Made by a program: the position numbers and the translations under genes
The notes under the pieces: generated by a model
Seen by the model: the letters and a program-made list of their open reading frames with translations, nothing else
Database searches by the model: none
What the model was told of the DNA's origin: nothing
Shown: positions 42,818 through 50,895 of the stretch, one piece after another
Position numbering within the stretch: position 1 is the stretch's first letter
How the letters are laid out: each line of letters begins with the position of its first letter
NCBI RefSeq assembly: GCF_019024325.1
Contig: NZ_JAFNJS010000004.1
Location: 1 to 64,000 of the forward strand
From: Falsiroseomonas tokyonensis
GTDB lineage: Bacteria > Pseudomonadota > Alphaproteobacteria > Acetobacterales > Acetobacteraceae
DNA length: 64,000 nucleotides
Direction: 5' to 3'

Positions 42818-44859
42818 GCCGCCCGAGTCTCCGGAAAGGCGCGGTACTGCCAGGCGAGCAGGCCGATTCCAACCGCCAGGCCCAACAGGTCGGTCAGACC
42901 CTCCGGCACCATCAGCGCCAGGCCTGCTGCGCCGGAGAGCAGGCGCAGCGGCAGCGCCAGACGGCCGTTCAGCATCCAGCCCTCCGTCGCGCAGGCCAGC
43001 AGGAAGACGCCGCAGCCGGCGGTGAAGACAGCCTGCAGGATCCCCAGCAGTTCCCCCTGCGCCAGCAGCGCCGGGGAGATCCAGAACATGAAGGGCACGA
43101 TGAAGGTGGCGAGCCCCAGCTTCACCGCGATCATGCTGGTCTTCCACATATCCGCCCCGGCCATCGAAGCCGCAGCGAAGGAGGCGAGCGCCACCGGCGG
43201 CGTAATGGCCGAGAGGATGGCGAAGTAGAAGATGAACATATGCGCCACCAGCGCCGGCACGCCGATATTGATCAGCCCCGGCGCCACCACCGCCGCCGCG
43301 ATGGCATAGGCCGCCGTGGTCGGCACCCCCATGCCGAGGATGATGGCCACCACCATGGCAAAGAGCATGGCGAGGAATTCGGAGGAGGCCGCGATCTCCA
43401 GCAGCATATTGGCGAAGCGCCCGCCGACGCCGGTCAGCCCGATGACGCCGGCCACCAGCCCGGCGGCGGCGCAAACGGCGATCAGCTGCATGGCATCCTT
43501 GGCCGAGCCGACCAGCGCCACCTCGATGGAGCGCAACAGCTCCAGCAGGGCACCGCCGATGCCGCTGGCCAGCCCCTCGCGCCGCAGCACCAGCCGGTGC
43601 AGCAGGCTGGTGACGAACATGATGACGATGGTGGCGGCGATGCCGGTGGCCGCGGCGCGGAAGGGCGAATAGCCCAGCACCAGCATGGCGATCATCAGGA
43701 TCAGCGGCGCTGCCATATAGACGCGGCGGCCGAGATCCGCCCAGCGCGGCAGATCCTCCCGCTTCAGGCCCATGATGCCGGCCTTGCGGGCGTTCAGGTC
43801 GCAATGGATGTAGTTGGCCAGGTAGAAGAGCAGCGCCGGGATCAGGCCTGCCAGCGCGATCTCCGTGTAGGGGATGCCCAGCACCTCGGCCATGATGAAG
43901 GCGCCGGCGCCCATCACCGGCGGCGTGATCTGCCCGCCGGTGGAGCTCGTCGCCTCCACCGCCGCCGCCGTTTCGCGCGAATAGCCGACGCGGCGCATCA
44001 TCGGGATGGTGAAGGCGCCGGAGGCGACCACATTCGCCACCGCGCTGCCCGAGATGGCCCCGAACAGGATGCCAGAGACCACCGTGACCTTGGCCGGCCC
44101 GCCCCGCGCACGGCCCACCAAAGCAAGCGCGAAATCGTTGAAATAGTCGCCGGCCTTCGACGCCGTCAGGAAGGCGGCGAAGGTGACGAAGAGGATGATG
44201 AAGGTCGCCGAGACCTGCACGATCGTCCCCAGCACCCCGTTGTTGTTGAACAGCTCCACCACCGCCTGGTCGAAGGCGATGCCGCCATGGAACAGGATGC
44301 CGGGCATCCAGGGGCCGACGAAGCAATAGGCCATGAAGACCACGGCGATCAGCGGCATGACGAAGCCCGCGGTGCGCCGGGCGAATTCCAGCACCAGCAG
44401 GATGCCCACCGTGCCCACCGCGATGTCCTGCCAGTTCGGCCCCATGAAGGACCGCATCTCGATGCCATCGGCATCCAGGATGTAGTGCGCCGGCACGAGC
44501 AGGCAGGGGATCATCAGCAGCCAGTCGTACCAGGGCACCCGCGTGCCGGCGCCACCCGCGCCCTGCACCGCGAAGGGTGCGAACAGCGCGAAGCCCAGGG
44601 CGGCGCCCAGGAAGACATGCGCGGCGCGGGCCACAGTCGGATCGATGGGCGCCACCAGCAGGATCCACATGTGCCACAGCACGAAGGCGCAGGCCGCGGC
44701 GCGCCAGGCATGGCCCTGCCAGCCCGCCAGCTCGCGCCGGGCGGAGGCGAATTCCATGTCGTCGATCTGCACCACGCCCGGGCCGGCCCCGTCCGCCACC
44801 CCTGCCCCTGGGTCAGGCTGCTGGGCCTGCCCTGCGCCGTTCATTGCCGGCCTGTTCAT
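42814..44859 (-). CDS. TRAP transporter permease, fused 4TM/12TM type
   Basis: The 681-aa polytopic membrane protein combines an N-terminal four-helix part (about 45-190) with a large DctM-like part. The latter has GGIAFDQAVVELFNNNGVLG, SGAFTIPMMRRVGYSRETAA, EATSSTGGQITPPVMGAGAF and ILGMGVPTTAAYAIAAAVVAP. This fused layout is the TAXI-type TRAP permease, which needs a TAXI receptor; none is encoded nearby. It is the first gene of a coupled set with mtnB, mtnD and mtnC, so import of methylthioribose or a related sulfur compound is a reasonable guess. The ATG at 44859 is 18 nt after a structured leader. Confidence 0.92.
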   Translation of the reverse strand: MNRPAMNGAGQAQQPDPGAGVADGAGPGVVQIDDMEFASARRELAGWQGHAWRAAACAFVLWHMWILLVAPIDPTVARAAHVFLGAALGFALFAPFAVQGAGGAGTRVPWYDWLLMIPCLLVPAHYILDADGIEMRSFMGPNWQDIAVGTVGILLVLEFARRTAGFVMPLIAVVFMAYCFVGPWMPGILFHGGIAFDQAVVELFNNNGVLGTIVQVSATFIILFVTFAAFLTASKAGDYFNDFALALVGRARGGPAKVTVVSGILFGAISGSAVANVVASGAFTIPMMRRVGYSRETAAAVEATSSTGGQITPPVMGAGAFIMAEVLGIPYTEIALAGLIPALLFYLANYIHCDLNARKAGIMGLKREDLPRWADLGRRVYMAAPLILMIAMLVLGYSPFRAAATGIAATIVIMFVTSLLHRLVLRREGLASGIGGALLELLRSIEVALVGSAKDAMQLIAVCAAAGLVAGVIGLTGVGGRFANMLLEIAASSEFLAMLFAMVVAIILGMGVPTTAAYAIAAAVVAPGLINIGVPALVAHMFIFYFAILSAITPPVALASFAAASMAGADMWKTSMIAVKLGLATFIVPFMFWISPALLAQGELLGILQAVFTAGCGVFLLACATEGWMLNGRLALPLRLLSGAAGLALMVPEGLTDLLGLAVGIGLLAWQYRAFPETRAA

Positions 44860-44876
44860 TCTTAAAGCCCCCCAAA

Positions 44877-44945
44877 CGCAACGCGCCGGCCCCGCATCCG
44901 GGGTCGGCGCGCGACCCCGCCTTGTGGCGGGGCACGTCCATTGCG
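44877..44945 (-). repeat. Folded leader/intergenic element upstream of the TRAP-mtn operon
   Basis: Two strong hairpins sit side by side within an outer pair. The outer arms are CGCAA (44877-44881) and TTGCG (44941-44945). Hairpin one pairs 44882-44894 with 44899-44911 with one mismatch around CATC. Hairpin two pairs CCCCGCC (44915-44921) with GGCGGGG (44926-44932). Together they make a three-way-junction-like fold between tatA and the TRAP ATG, both on the minus strand. It may end tatA transcription or act as a leader of the operon. It lacks a T-run. Confidence 0.6.
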
Positions 44946-45063
44946 CTGTGAACCTAGGCCGGGGCCGCCCGGCGATCAACCAATGCGGCGACCGGCAATG
45001 CGGCGACCGGCCGGCTGGGGGCCACCCGGACGGGGTGGCCGGCCCGCCGCCTGCCCTGAAACC

Positions 45064-45333
45064 TCAGGCCGCCGGACGAGTCGGATTGGCCGCCTGCTGC
45101 GTGGTCGTCGCGGTGCCGGGGGCGGCGATGGTGCCCGCCGGCGGCACCGGGGTCTGCGCCGCCGGGTCCGCCACCATGGAGGCGTCCTTGCCGTCCTCTT
45201 CCTTGATGTTCGCCTTGAAGGACTTGATGCCCTTCGCAACGTCGCCCATCAGGCCACTGATCTTGCCGCTGCCAAACAGCAGCAGGACGACCAGCAGAAC
45301 GACAAGCCAATGCCAGATGCTGAAAGAACCCAT
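45064..45333 (-). CDS. tatA: Sec-independent protein translocase TatA
   Basis: The 89-aa protein has the TatA plan: a short N-terminal part [20 protein letters not shown] with a membrane helix, the FG hinge and an amphipathic helix ([14 protein letters not shown]), then an Ala/Thr/Pro-rich tail. TatA forms the export pore for folded proteins. Most alphaproteobacteria keep tatABC together; here tatA is alone, with tatB and tatC not seen in the window. Several window proteins have twin-Arg signals. The ATG at 45333 is supported by position of the helix. Confidence 0.93.
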   Translation of the reverse strand: MGSFSIWHWLVVLLVVLLLFGSGKISGLMGDVAKGIKSFKANIKEEDGKDASMVADPAAQTPVPPAGTIAAPGTATTTQQAANPTRPAA

Positions 45334-45790
45334 AGCGACGCCTCGATCCCGTGAGTGGCCCGCCCGTGGCAGGGGGCCGGATTGCCTCGGGGCCGGAGAG
45401 TAATCCGCCCCGGCGTCTTCCGCAAACCGCAGATGGCCCGCCGCGCGGCCCGAGACAACCGGGGTGAGCCCGATAATCGGTCGGAACCCGCCGCCACGCG
45501 ACCAGCGCCGACCCATGCGGCAGATTTCCAAAAAATTTCCATCCGTCCATCTTGAAGGCCGCGCGCCCTTCCCTTACCTCGCCCCCTGATCCGGGCCCCT
45601 CTGGCGGCTCGGGCGGTTACCCGGCGCTTCGCCGGCCCGCCCCCGCGATGTCGGATCGCCAGAGCCTGCCACGACCCCGGCCCGGATCGTGACACCCGCG
45701 CCGGGGTGAAACCTGTGAATCCGTCCCTGGTCGATCCGCATGCGGGTCCTCCGGAATGGCGGTTTCCGCATGACCCGGAGCGAAATCGTC
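45334..45790. other. Divergent region between tatA and the TerC gene
   Basis: This 457-bp gap contains the promoters of tatA (minus) and the TerC-family gene (plus). Only a weak hairpin CCGGCGCTTCGCCGG at about 45629-45644 and other GC-rich palindromes are visible. TerC/Alx genes often have a yybP-ykoY manganese riboswitch, but I could not recognise its conserved bases here. An in-frame ATG at 45740 and another upstream of 45791 make the leader length uncertain. Confidence 0.35.
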
Positions 45791-46831
45791 ATGGACTTTC
45801 TTCTGTTGGAATGGGTCGGCAAGCCGATCTGGATGTGGCTGGGCTTCCTCGCCATCGTCTTCGCCCTGCTGGCCTTCGACCTCGGCGTCCTGAACAAGAA
45901 GGACAAGGAGATGGGCATCGCCGAAAGCCTCTGGCTCTCGGCCTTCTACATCAGCTTCGCCATGCTCTACGGCGGCGCCATCTGGTGGGCCTATGAGGCC
46001 GGGCATATTTCCACCGAGGACGGCACCCATGCCGGCGTGACCTATTTCACCGGCTTCTTCATCGAGAAGGCGCTGTCGATCGACAACGTCTTCGTCATCA
46101 GCCTGATCTTCGGCTTCTTCGCGATCCCCCGGATGTACCAGTACCGGGCACTGGTCTGGGGCATCATCGCGGTGATCGTGCTGCGCGGCATCATGATCGG
46201 CGTCGGCGCCGCCCTGGTGCAGGAATACGATTGGCTGCTGTTCATCTTCGGCGCCTTCCTGATCGGCACCGGCATCAAGATGATGATCGTGCCGGAGGGT
46301 GACTCCGACATCTCGAAGAACCCCGTGGTGCGCTTCCTGAAGCGCCACATGCGGGTGACCGACCAGCTGCACGACCAGAAGTTCTTCGTCCGCCAGCCGG
46401 ATCCGAAGTCCGGCAAGCTGGTGGTCTGGGCCACGCCCCTGTTCCTGGCGCTGGTCGTGATCAACCTGGCCGACCTGGTCTTCGCGGTAGACAGCGTGCC
46501 GGCGATCTTCGCCATCACCACCGACACCTTCATCGTCTACACCGCCAATATCATGGCGATCCTGGGCCTGCGCGCGCTGTACTTCGCGCTCTCCGCCATG
46601 GTCCACCGCTTCCACTACCTGAAATACGCGCTGGCCATGGTGCTCGTCTTCATCGGCGCGAAAATCTTCTGGAACCAGATCTTCGGCAAGGTCGACCCGG
46701 TCATCTCCCTCGGCGTCACCGCAGCCCTTATCGCCGGCGGCATCGCCTACTCCCTGTGGAAGACCCGCGGCGCCCCACCGGCCGCAAACGCCCTGGTCGC
46801 CGAGAAAGAAGCGATCGAGCGCGCGGGCTGA
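45791..46831 (+). CDS. TerC/Alx-family integral membrane protein
   Basis: The protein is 346 aa from the ATG at 45791 (MDFLLLEWVG); an upstream ATG at 45740 would add 17 residues without helix propensity. It has about nine membrane helices and the TerC motifs FIEKALSIDNVFVI and LVVINLADLVFAVDSVPAIFAI, whose acidic residues line the metal path. Homologues (Alx, MeeF, TerC) export manganese or protect against metals and alkali. It converges with a manganese catalase gene across a hairpin array, which fits a manganese theme. Substrate specificity is inferred. Confidence 0.92.
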   Translation: MDFLLLEWVGKPIWMWLGFLAIVFALLAFDLGVLNKKDKEMGIAESLWLSAFYISFAMLYGGAIWWAYEAGHISTEDGTHAGVTYFTGFFIEKALSIDNVFVISLIFGFFAIPRMYQYRALVWGIIAVIVLRGIMIGVGAALVQEYDWLLFIFGAFLIGTGIKMMIVPEGDSDISKNPVVRFLKRHMRVTDQLHDQKFFVRQPDPKSGKLVVWATPLFLALVVINLADLVFAVDSVPAIFAITTDTFIVYTANIMAILGLRALYFALSAMVHRFHYLKYALAMVLVFIGAKIFWNQIFGKVDPVISLGVTAALIAGGIAYSLWKTRGAPPAANALVAEKEAIERAG

Positions 46832-46893
46832 CGAGAGGCGCCCCGCGGGCTGCGCAGGCCGTGCGCGGGGTGGTCGAAGGGCGGTGCGGGTGA

Positions 46894-47105
46894 TGCGGGG
46901 AGGGCGCTGCCCTCCCCGCACCCCTCCCGCCAGGAGGCAGTGGCCTCCTGGACCTCAGGACCTTGAACAGAAACGGAGAGGGGCCAGCAGGACCGCCGAA
47001 CAAGCGGTAACCTCTGGCCCCTCTCCATTTCTGTTCATGAATCAAAGGGTTCCAAGGGGCCGCTGCCCCTTGGCAGGGGGTGCAGGGGGACAGCGTCCCC
47101 CTGCA
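46894..47105. repeat. Array of five hairpins between the TerC gene and the Mn catalase gene
   Basis: Five separate inverted repeats lie head to tail. They are TGCGGGGAGGGC/GCCCTCCCCGCA (46894-46920), CCAGGAGGC/GCCTCCTGG (46930-46951), a 24-bp stem with one mismatch (46964-46987 with 47014-47037) that holds a smaller inner hairpin, CCAAGGGGC/GCCCCTTGG (47052-47073) and TGCAGGGGGAC/GTCCCCCTGCA (47081-47105). The genes on both sides converge here, so the array lies at both 3' ends. It could be a composite extragenic palindromic element or a two-way transcript end. The 347-bp gap holds nothing else recognisable. Confidence 0.8.
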
Positions 47106-47178
47106 ATCAACCAGCGCGCCCTTGCCCACCCGGCGCCTGGGGCTGCGCAGCCCCTCGGGACGCTCGCGCCTGCCGCGG

Positions 47179-48102
47179 CTACATCTTCGCGGTCAGTTTC
47201 TTGGCGATTTCGAACATCTCCTCGGGGGCGTAGTCGGGGGTGAAGGCGGAGGGGACGCCGACCAGTTGGTGGATCTTGCCGCCTTCGGGCATGCCGGCCA
47301 CCACTTCGAGTTCGCCTGGCGGATCGCCGGGCAGGGCCATTTCGCCGTTGCCCCAGATCGAGGCCATCTCGGCGTAGTCGTTCGGGCTGAAGCGGTAGAG
47401 GCGGCGGTGGGATCCCTCGGCCAGGTATTTCTGGCTTTCGGGGATGTTCGACAGGTTGATGTTCGGTGTCGGCAGCATCTTGTGGATGTCGACGCCTGTC
47501 AGCTGTTGCAGGGCCAGCGCGTAAGCGTGGGCGTGGACGGAGCCGCGCACCAGAAGGTAGCCGCAGACTTCCCGCGCGGTCGGGTCCTGCACCGTCTCGT
47601 AGACGCGCAGCTTGTGCAGCCGCGCGCCGCATTCCAGGTGGAAGTTGTGCAGCAGGTCGATCACCACGTTGCCGGTGGTGGTAACCATGTCCGCGTTCCA
47701 GGACATGGAGTTGCTGTTCACCGGCATGGCGCCGCCGCCGTTCGAGGCGAAGCTGGCGTAGGACCGGATGTCCTTCATGTCGGCGAAGGGTGCGCCGGTG
47801 ATGTCGCCGCCGTCGCCGGTGTCGTCACCCTCGCTGTCGGGGCCGGCGTTGAGCATGGCGACGCCGTTGCTCACCAGCTCCACATGGCCCAGCTCTTCGG
47901 CCGTGATGGCGGCGACCAGGCTGTAGAAGGGGCGAAGCTTCGCCTTGCTGCGGAAGTTGAAGCTCTGGAACATGTAGTTGCTCAGAGTAGACATCTCGCC
48001 GTATTTGCCGCCGAGTAGTTCCTGCAAGGCTGCCGCCTCGTTCGGGTCCTGTCGCTTGGGCGGCGGCAATTCGGTCTGTAACTTGTCGATGCGCAGGAAC
48101 AT
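47179..48102 (-). CDS. Manganese catalase
   Basis: The 307-aa protein has the ferritin-like four-helix features of dimanganese catalases: ELLGGKYGEMSTLSNYMFQS (first metal Glu), ITAEELGHVELVS (Glu and His), FHLECGARLHKLRVYE and VRGSVHAHAYALAL (second half-site Glu and His). It destroys hydrogen peroxide without heme. The TerC-family gene faces it across the hairpin array. A 136-bp gap separates it from the Bug gene upstream, which should hold its promoter. Confidence 0.94.
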   Translation of the reverse strand: MFLRIDKLQTELPPPKRQDPNEAAALQELLGGKYGEMSTLSNYMFQSFNFRSKAKLRPFYSLVAAITAEELGHVELVSNGVAMLNAGPDSEGDDTGDGGDITGAPFADMKDIRSYASFASNGGGAMPVNSNSMSWNADMVTTTGNVVIDLLHNFHLECGARLHKLRVYETVQDPTAREVCGYLLVRGSVHAHAYALALQQLTGVDIHKMLPTPNINLSNIPESQKYLAEGSHRRLYRFSPNDYAEMASIWGNGEMALPGDPPGELEVVAGMPEGGKIHQLVGVPSAFTPDYAPEEMFEIAKKLTAKM

Positions 48103-48238
48103 CTGGTCTCTCCCGAGTGGTATACGGGATCAACGGCAGCTTGCGCAGCGAGTTCTTTGCGGAAGGCGGCCGGCCGCCCCGCGCCGCGTCACCTGTGCGT
48201 GGTGACGCGCGCGGGTGCATCCGGCCGGCCGGGTGATC

Positions 48239-49216
48239 TCAGGCATCCATGCGGATGCCGAGGCGCCGGATCATGCCGCCCCAGCGGTCGGTTTCCTCCG
48301 CCAGGAAGGCGGCCGCTTCCTCCGGCCCCGTCGCCATCACCTCGAAGCCGGCATTTTCCAGCCGCTGGCGGCCGGCGGCCTCCCGCAGGCCCTTCTGGGC
48401 TTCGGCGGCCAGGCGGGCGATGCGCTCGGGCGGCGTATTGGCCGGCGCCACCATGATCTGCCAGCCATAGCTCTCGGCATTGGCGATGCCCTGTTCCGCC
48501 AGGGTGGGCACCTGGGGAGTCAGGTGGAAGCGGTTGGCGGAGGTGACGGCGATGGCGCGGATGCTGCCATCCCGCACCTGGCCCATCACCGCGGCGGTGG
48601 TCACCACCATGGCCTGGATGCGCCCGGCCACCAGGTCCAGCGTCGCATCCGGGAAGCCGCGATAGGGCACGTGCAGCATCTCCAGCCCGCCGGCCTTGGC
48701 CATCAGGTCGATCATGCCGAGATGACCGCCCGAGCCTGGCCCGACCGAGCCGAAGGCGAGCTTGCCCGGGTTCGCCTTCACATGGGCGATGAAGCCGGCC
48801 AGGTCCGTCACCGGCAGGTCCTTGTTCACCACCAGGAATTGCGGCCCGCGCACCAGCAGCGACACTGCCTTCAGGTCCCGCACCGGGTCATAGGGCAGGT
48901 TGGCAAACAGCGCCGGGGCGGTGGAGAGCGGGCCGTTGATCGACAGGCCGATCGTGTGCCCATCCGTCGCCTTGGCCACCGCATCCGTGCCGATATTCCC
49001 GCCGGCGCCCGCGCGGTTCTCCACCACCACCGGCTGGCCGAGCGCCGTCGCCAGATGCGCGGTCACCACGCGGCCGGTCAGGTCCGGGCTGGACCCAGCC
49101 GGGAAGGGCACGATGAAGCGCAGCGGCCGCTCCGGCCAGCTGGACTGCGCGCGGGCGGAGAGGATCGGCGCGGTGGCCAGGGCGGCGGCCATCAGGCCGC
49201 GGCGGGTCGTGGTCAT
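48239..49216 (-). CDS. Bug-family tripartite tricarboxylate transporter substrate-binding protein
   Basis: The 325-aa protein starts with a twin-Arg-like signal (TTTRRGLMAAALATAPILSA), then WPERPLRFIVPFPAGSSPDL, VENRAGAGGNIGTDAVAKA and HVPYRGFPDATLD, typical of Bug receptors. A clear ribosome-binding site (GGAGGAAACC) precedes the ATG at 49216. It stands alone, with no enzyme or permease partner next to it, so its ligand cannot be guessed. A 163-bp inverted-repeat element lies just upstream. Confidence 0.92.
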   Translation of the reverse strand: MTTTRRGLMAAALATAPILSARAQSSWPERPLRFIVPFPAGSSPDLTGRVVTAHLATALGQPVVVENRAGAGGNIGTDAVAKATDGHTIGLSINGPLSTAPALFANLPYDPVRDLKAVSLLVRGPQFLVVNKDLPVTDLAGFIAHVKANPGKLAFGSVGPGSGGHLGMIDLMAKAGGLEMLHVPYRGFPDATLDLVAGRIQAMVVTTAAVMGQVRDGSIRAIAVTSANRFHLTPQVPTLAEQGIANAESYGWQIMVAPANTPPERIARLAAEAQKGLREAAGRQRLENAGFEVMATGPEEAAAFLAEETDRWGGMIRRLGIRMDA

Positions 49217-49277
49217 GGTTTCCTCCGGGAATGCTTGCGAAACAGATAGCCTGCTGGAAGCGCCTGGGGAAAGGCTC

Positions 49278-49440
49278 AGAGACCGTTTGAGAATGCCGGC
49301 GGCTGAGGGACAGCAGGCGATTTTTCGTCCCTGCAAGGCGGGCGGTGCGGCCGATGCTGGTTGCATCGGCGAGCCGCCCAACACGGCCGGGGCGGAAAAG
49401 CGCCGCGGAACCGACCCGCCGGTGTTCTCAAACGGTCTCT
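49278..49440. repeat. 163-bp element with 16-bp perfect terminal inverted repeats
   Basis: AGAGACCGTTTGAGAA at 49278-49293 and its exact reverse complement at 49425-49440 bound a 163-bp unit. After a 2-base mismatch the pairing goes on for 7 bp (49296-49302 with 49416-49422). Inside is a smaller stem, CCGATGC with GCATCGG, near 49353-49371. The right end touches the first base of the CHAP gene stop codon (TGA at 49442-49440), and the left end is 61 bp before the Bug ATG. It has no coding capacity. It looks like a MITE or REP-like element; a structured 3' end for the CHAP transcript is the alternative. Confidence 0.78.
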
Positions 49441-49943
49441 CAGCCGCCGGCGTAGCTGCGCCCGGCATGGACGAAGCCATGGGCCGCGAAGACCGTGTTG
49501 CCCAGCGCGTTGATCGGCGGATACCAGACCCGGACGCGCGACCAGTCATTGCCGGGCGAGACATCGACCACGCGCTGGTCCGTCATGATCCGCCCCCGCG
49601 CCGCGCCTGTGGCCCAATTCGCATGGTCCACCAGGATCTCGCGCGGCCCGATCACGCGGGCGACGACGGCGACATGGCCGGCGCGCATGCGCGGCGTGCG
49701 GCCGATGACCAGCACGCTGCCCGGCCGCGGCGCCGCGCCCCGGTCATAGCGCCCGGCTGCGGCATCCCACCACTGCCAGGCATCGCCGGACAGGCCGATG
49801 CCGGACCGCGCCCGCGCATAGGGCACGCAGGAAACCGGCTCCCCCAGCTCCGGCCGCAGTGGCGCCACCACCGAAGGCGGGGTGCGGGAGGTGCCGCAGG
49901 CTGCGAGCATCAGCAGCAGCAACATGGCAAGGACGGCGCGCAT
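49440..49943 (-). CDS. CHAP-domain lipoprotein
   Basis: The 167-aa protein begins with a lipoprotein signal (MRAVLAMLLLLMLAAC, lipobox LAAC) and has a CHAP-type cysteine peptidase/amidase core: CVPYARARSGIGLSGDAWQWW with the catalytic Cys, APRPGSVLVIGRT, AGHVAVVARV with the catalytic His, and VDHANW. It probably cleaves peptidoglycan or is a cell-wall amidase anchored to a membrane. Its C-terminus ends exactly at the border of the 163-bp inverted-repeat element. The lyase gene upstream ends 40 bp before its start. Confidence 0.85.
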   Translation of the reverse strand: MRAVLAMLLLLMLAACGTSRTPPSVVAPLRPELGEPVSCVPYARARSGIGLSGDAWQWWDAAAGRYDRGAAPRPGSVLVIGRTPRMRAGHVAVVARVIGPREILVDHANWATGAARGRIMTDQRVVDVSPGNDWSRVRVWYPPINALGNTVFAAHGFVHAGRSYAGG

Positions 49944-49983
49944 CGCCTTGAAACTAGCAGGATGCGCCCGCCAGATCGAGACG

Positions 49984-50895
49984 TTACGCCGCCCGCGCCG
50001 CCGGCACCGCCCGCATCCGCCCGCCCGGCAGCGCGCCCGGGATGGCGGCGGCGAAATCCGCCGCCTCCAGCAGCTTCGCCCAATCCACGCCGGTCGCCAC
50101 GCCCATGCGGCGCATCAGCCAGGCGACATCCTCCGTCGCCACATTTCCCGTGGCACCCGGCGCGAAGGGACAGCCGCCCAGGCCGCCTGCGGCACTGTCG
50201 AAAACCCGGCAACCGGCCTCCCAGGCGGCGGCGCAGTTGGCGACGCCCATGCCGTAGGTGTCGTGCCCGTGGAAGGCGAAGCGCGGCTTGCCCTCCGCAT
50301 CCGGCCAGCTGCGGATGGCATGGGCGAAGACGCGGCGCACCTGGTCCGGCGCCGCATTGCCGGTGGTGTCGCAGATGCTGATCTCGATGCCCTGGTCGAG
50401 GGCCTGCACCCGCTCCACCCAATCCAGCGCCTCCTCCTCCGGCACCACCCCCTCGAAGGGGCAGTGGAAGGCGCAGGACAGGTTGAAGCGGACCTTCATC
50501 CCCGCCGCCCGGGCGTCGCTGACGATGCCGGAGAGATCGAGAAAACTGTCCATCCGGCTGCGGTTCACATTGGCCTTGTTGTGGCTTTCGGTGACGGACA
50601 TGAAGACGCCGACGCGATGCGCGCCGGCCGCCTTGGCCATCTCGAAGCCCCGCCGGTTCGGCGCCAGCACGGTGGCCTCCAGCCCCGGCAGGGCCAGCGC
50701 CGCCTCCAGCACCGCGGCGGTATCAGCCATCTGCGGCACGGCCTTCGGGTTCACGAAGCTGCCGATTTCCATCCGCCGCAGCCCGGCCGCGTGAAGCTTC
50801 CGTACCAGCGCGATCTTGGTCTCGGTCGGCACGAAGGGGCCGATGGATTGCAGCCCGTCGCGCGGGGCGACTTCCGAGATCTCGGCGCTATGCAT
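49984..50895 (-). CDS. Hydroxymethylglutaryl-CoA lyase
   Basis: The 303-aa protein is a HMG-CoA lyase-type TIM barrel: EVAPRDGLQSIGPFVPTETK at the N-terminus, FMSVTESHNKANVNRS, SICDTTGNAAP, FHGHDTYGMGVAN (metal histidines) and the late GGLGGCPFAPGATGN, whose Cys is the catalytic one. It cleaves HMG-CoA, or a related acyl-CoA such as citramalyl-CoA, to acetyl-CoA plus a keto acid. It overlaps the CoA-transferase gene by 8 bp, and the pair probably activates and splits one dicarboxylic acid. The start MHSAEIS at 50895 is chosen over an upstream codon at 50928. Confidence 0.9.
   Translation of the reverse strand: MHSAEISEVAPRDGLQSIGPFVPTETKIALVRKLHAAGLRRMEIGSFVNPKAVPQMADTAAVLEAALALPGLEATVLAPNRRGFEMAKAAGAHRVGVFMSVTESHNKANVNRSRMDSFLDLSGIVSDARAAGMKVRFNLSCAFHCPFEGVVPEEEALDWVERVQALDQGIEISICDTTGNAAPDQVRRVFAHAIRSWPDAEGKPRFAFHGHDTYGMGVANCAAAWEAGCRVFDSAAGGLGGCPFAPGATGNVATEDVAWLMRRMGVATGVDWAKLLEAADFAAAIPGALPGGRMRAVPAARAA

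Noticed and set aside
45334-45790. A yybP-ykoY manganese riboswitch in front of the TerC-family gene
   Set aside because: The gene type makes it plausible, but I could not recognise the conserved core by eye. It is left as a test in the findings.
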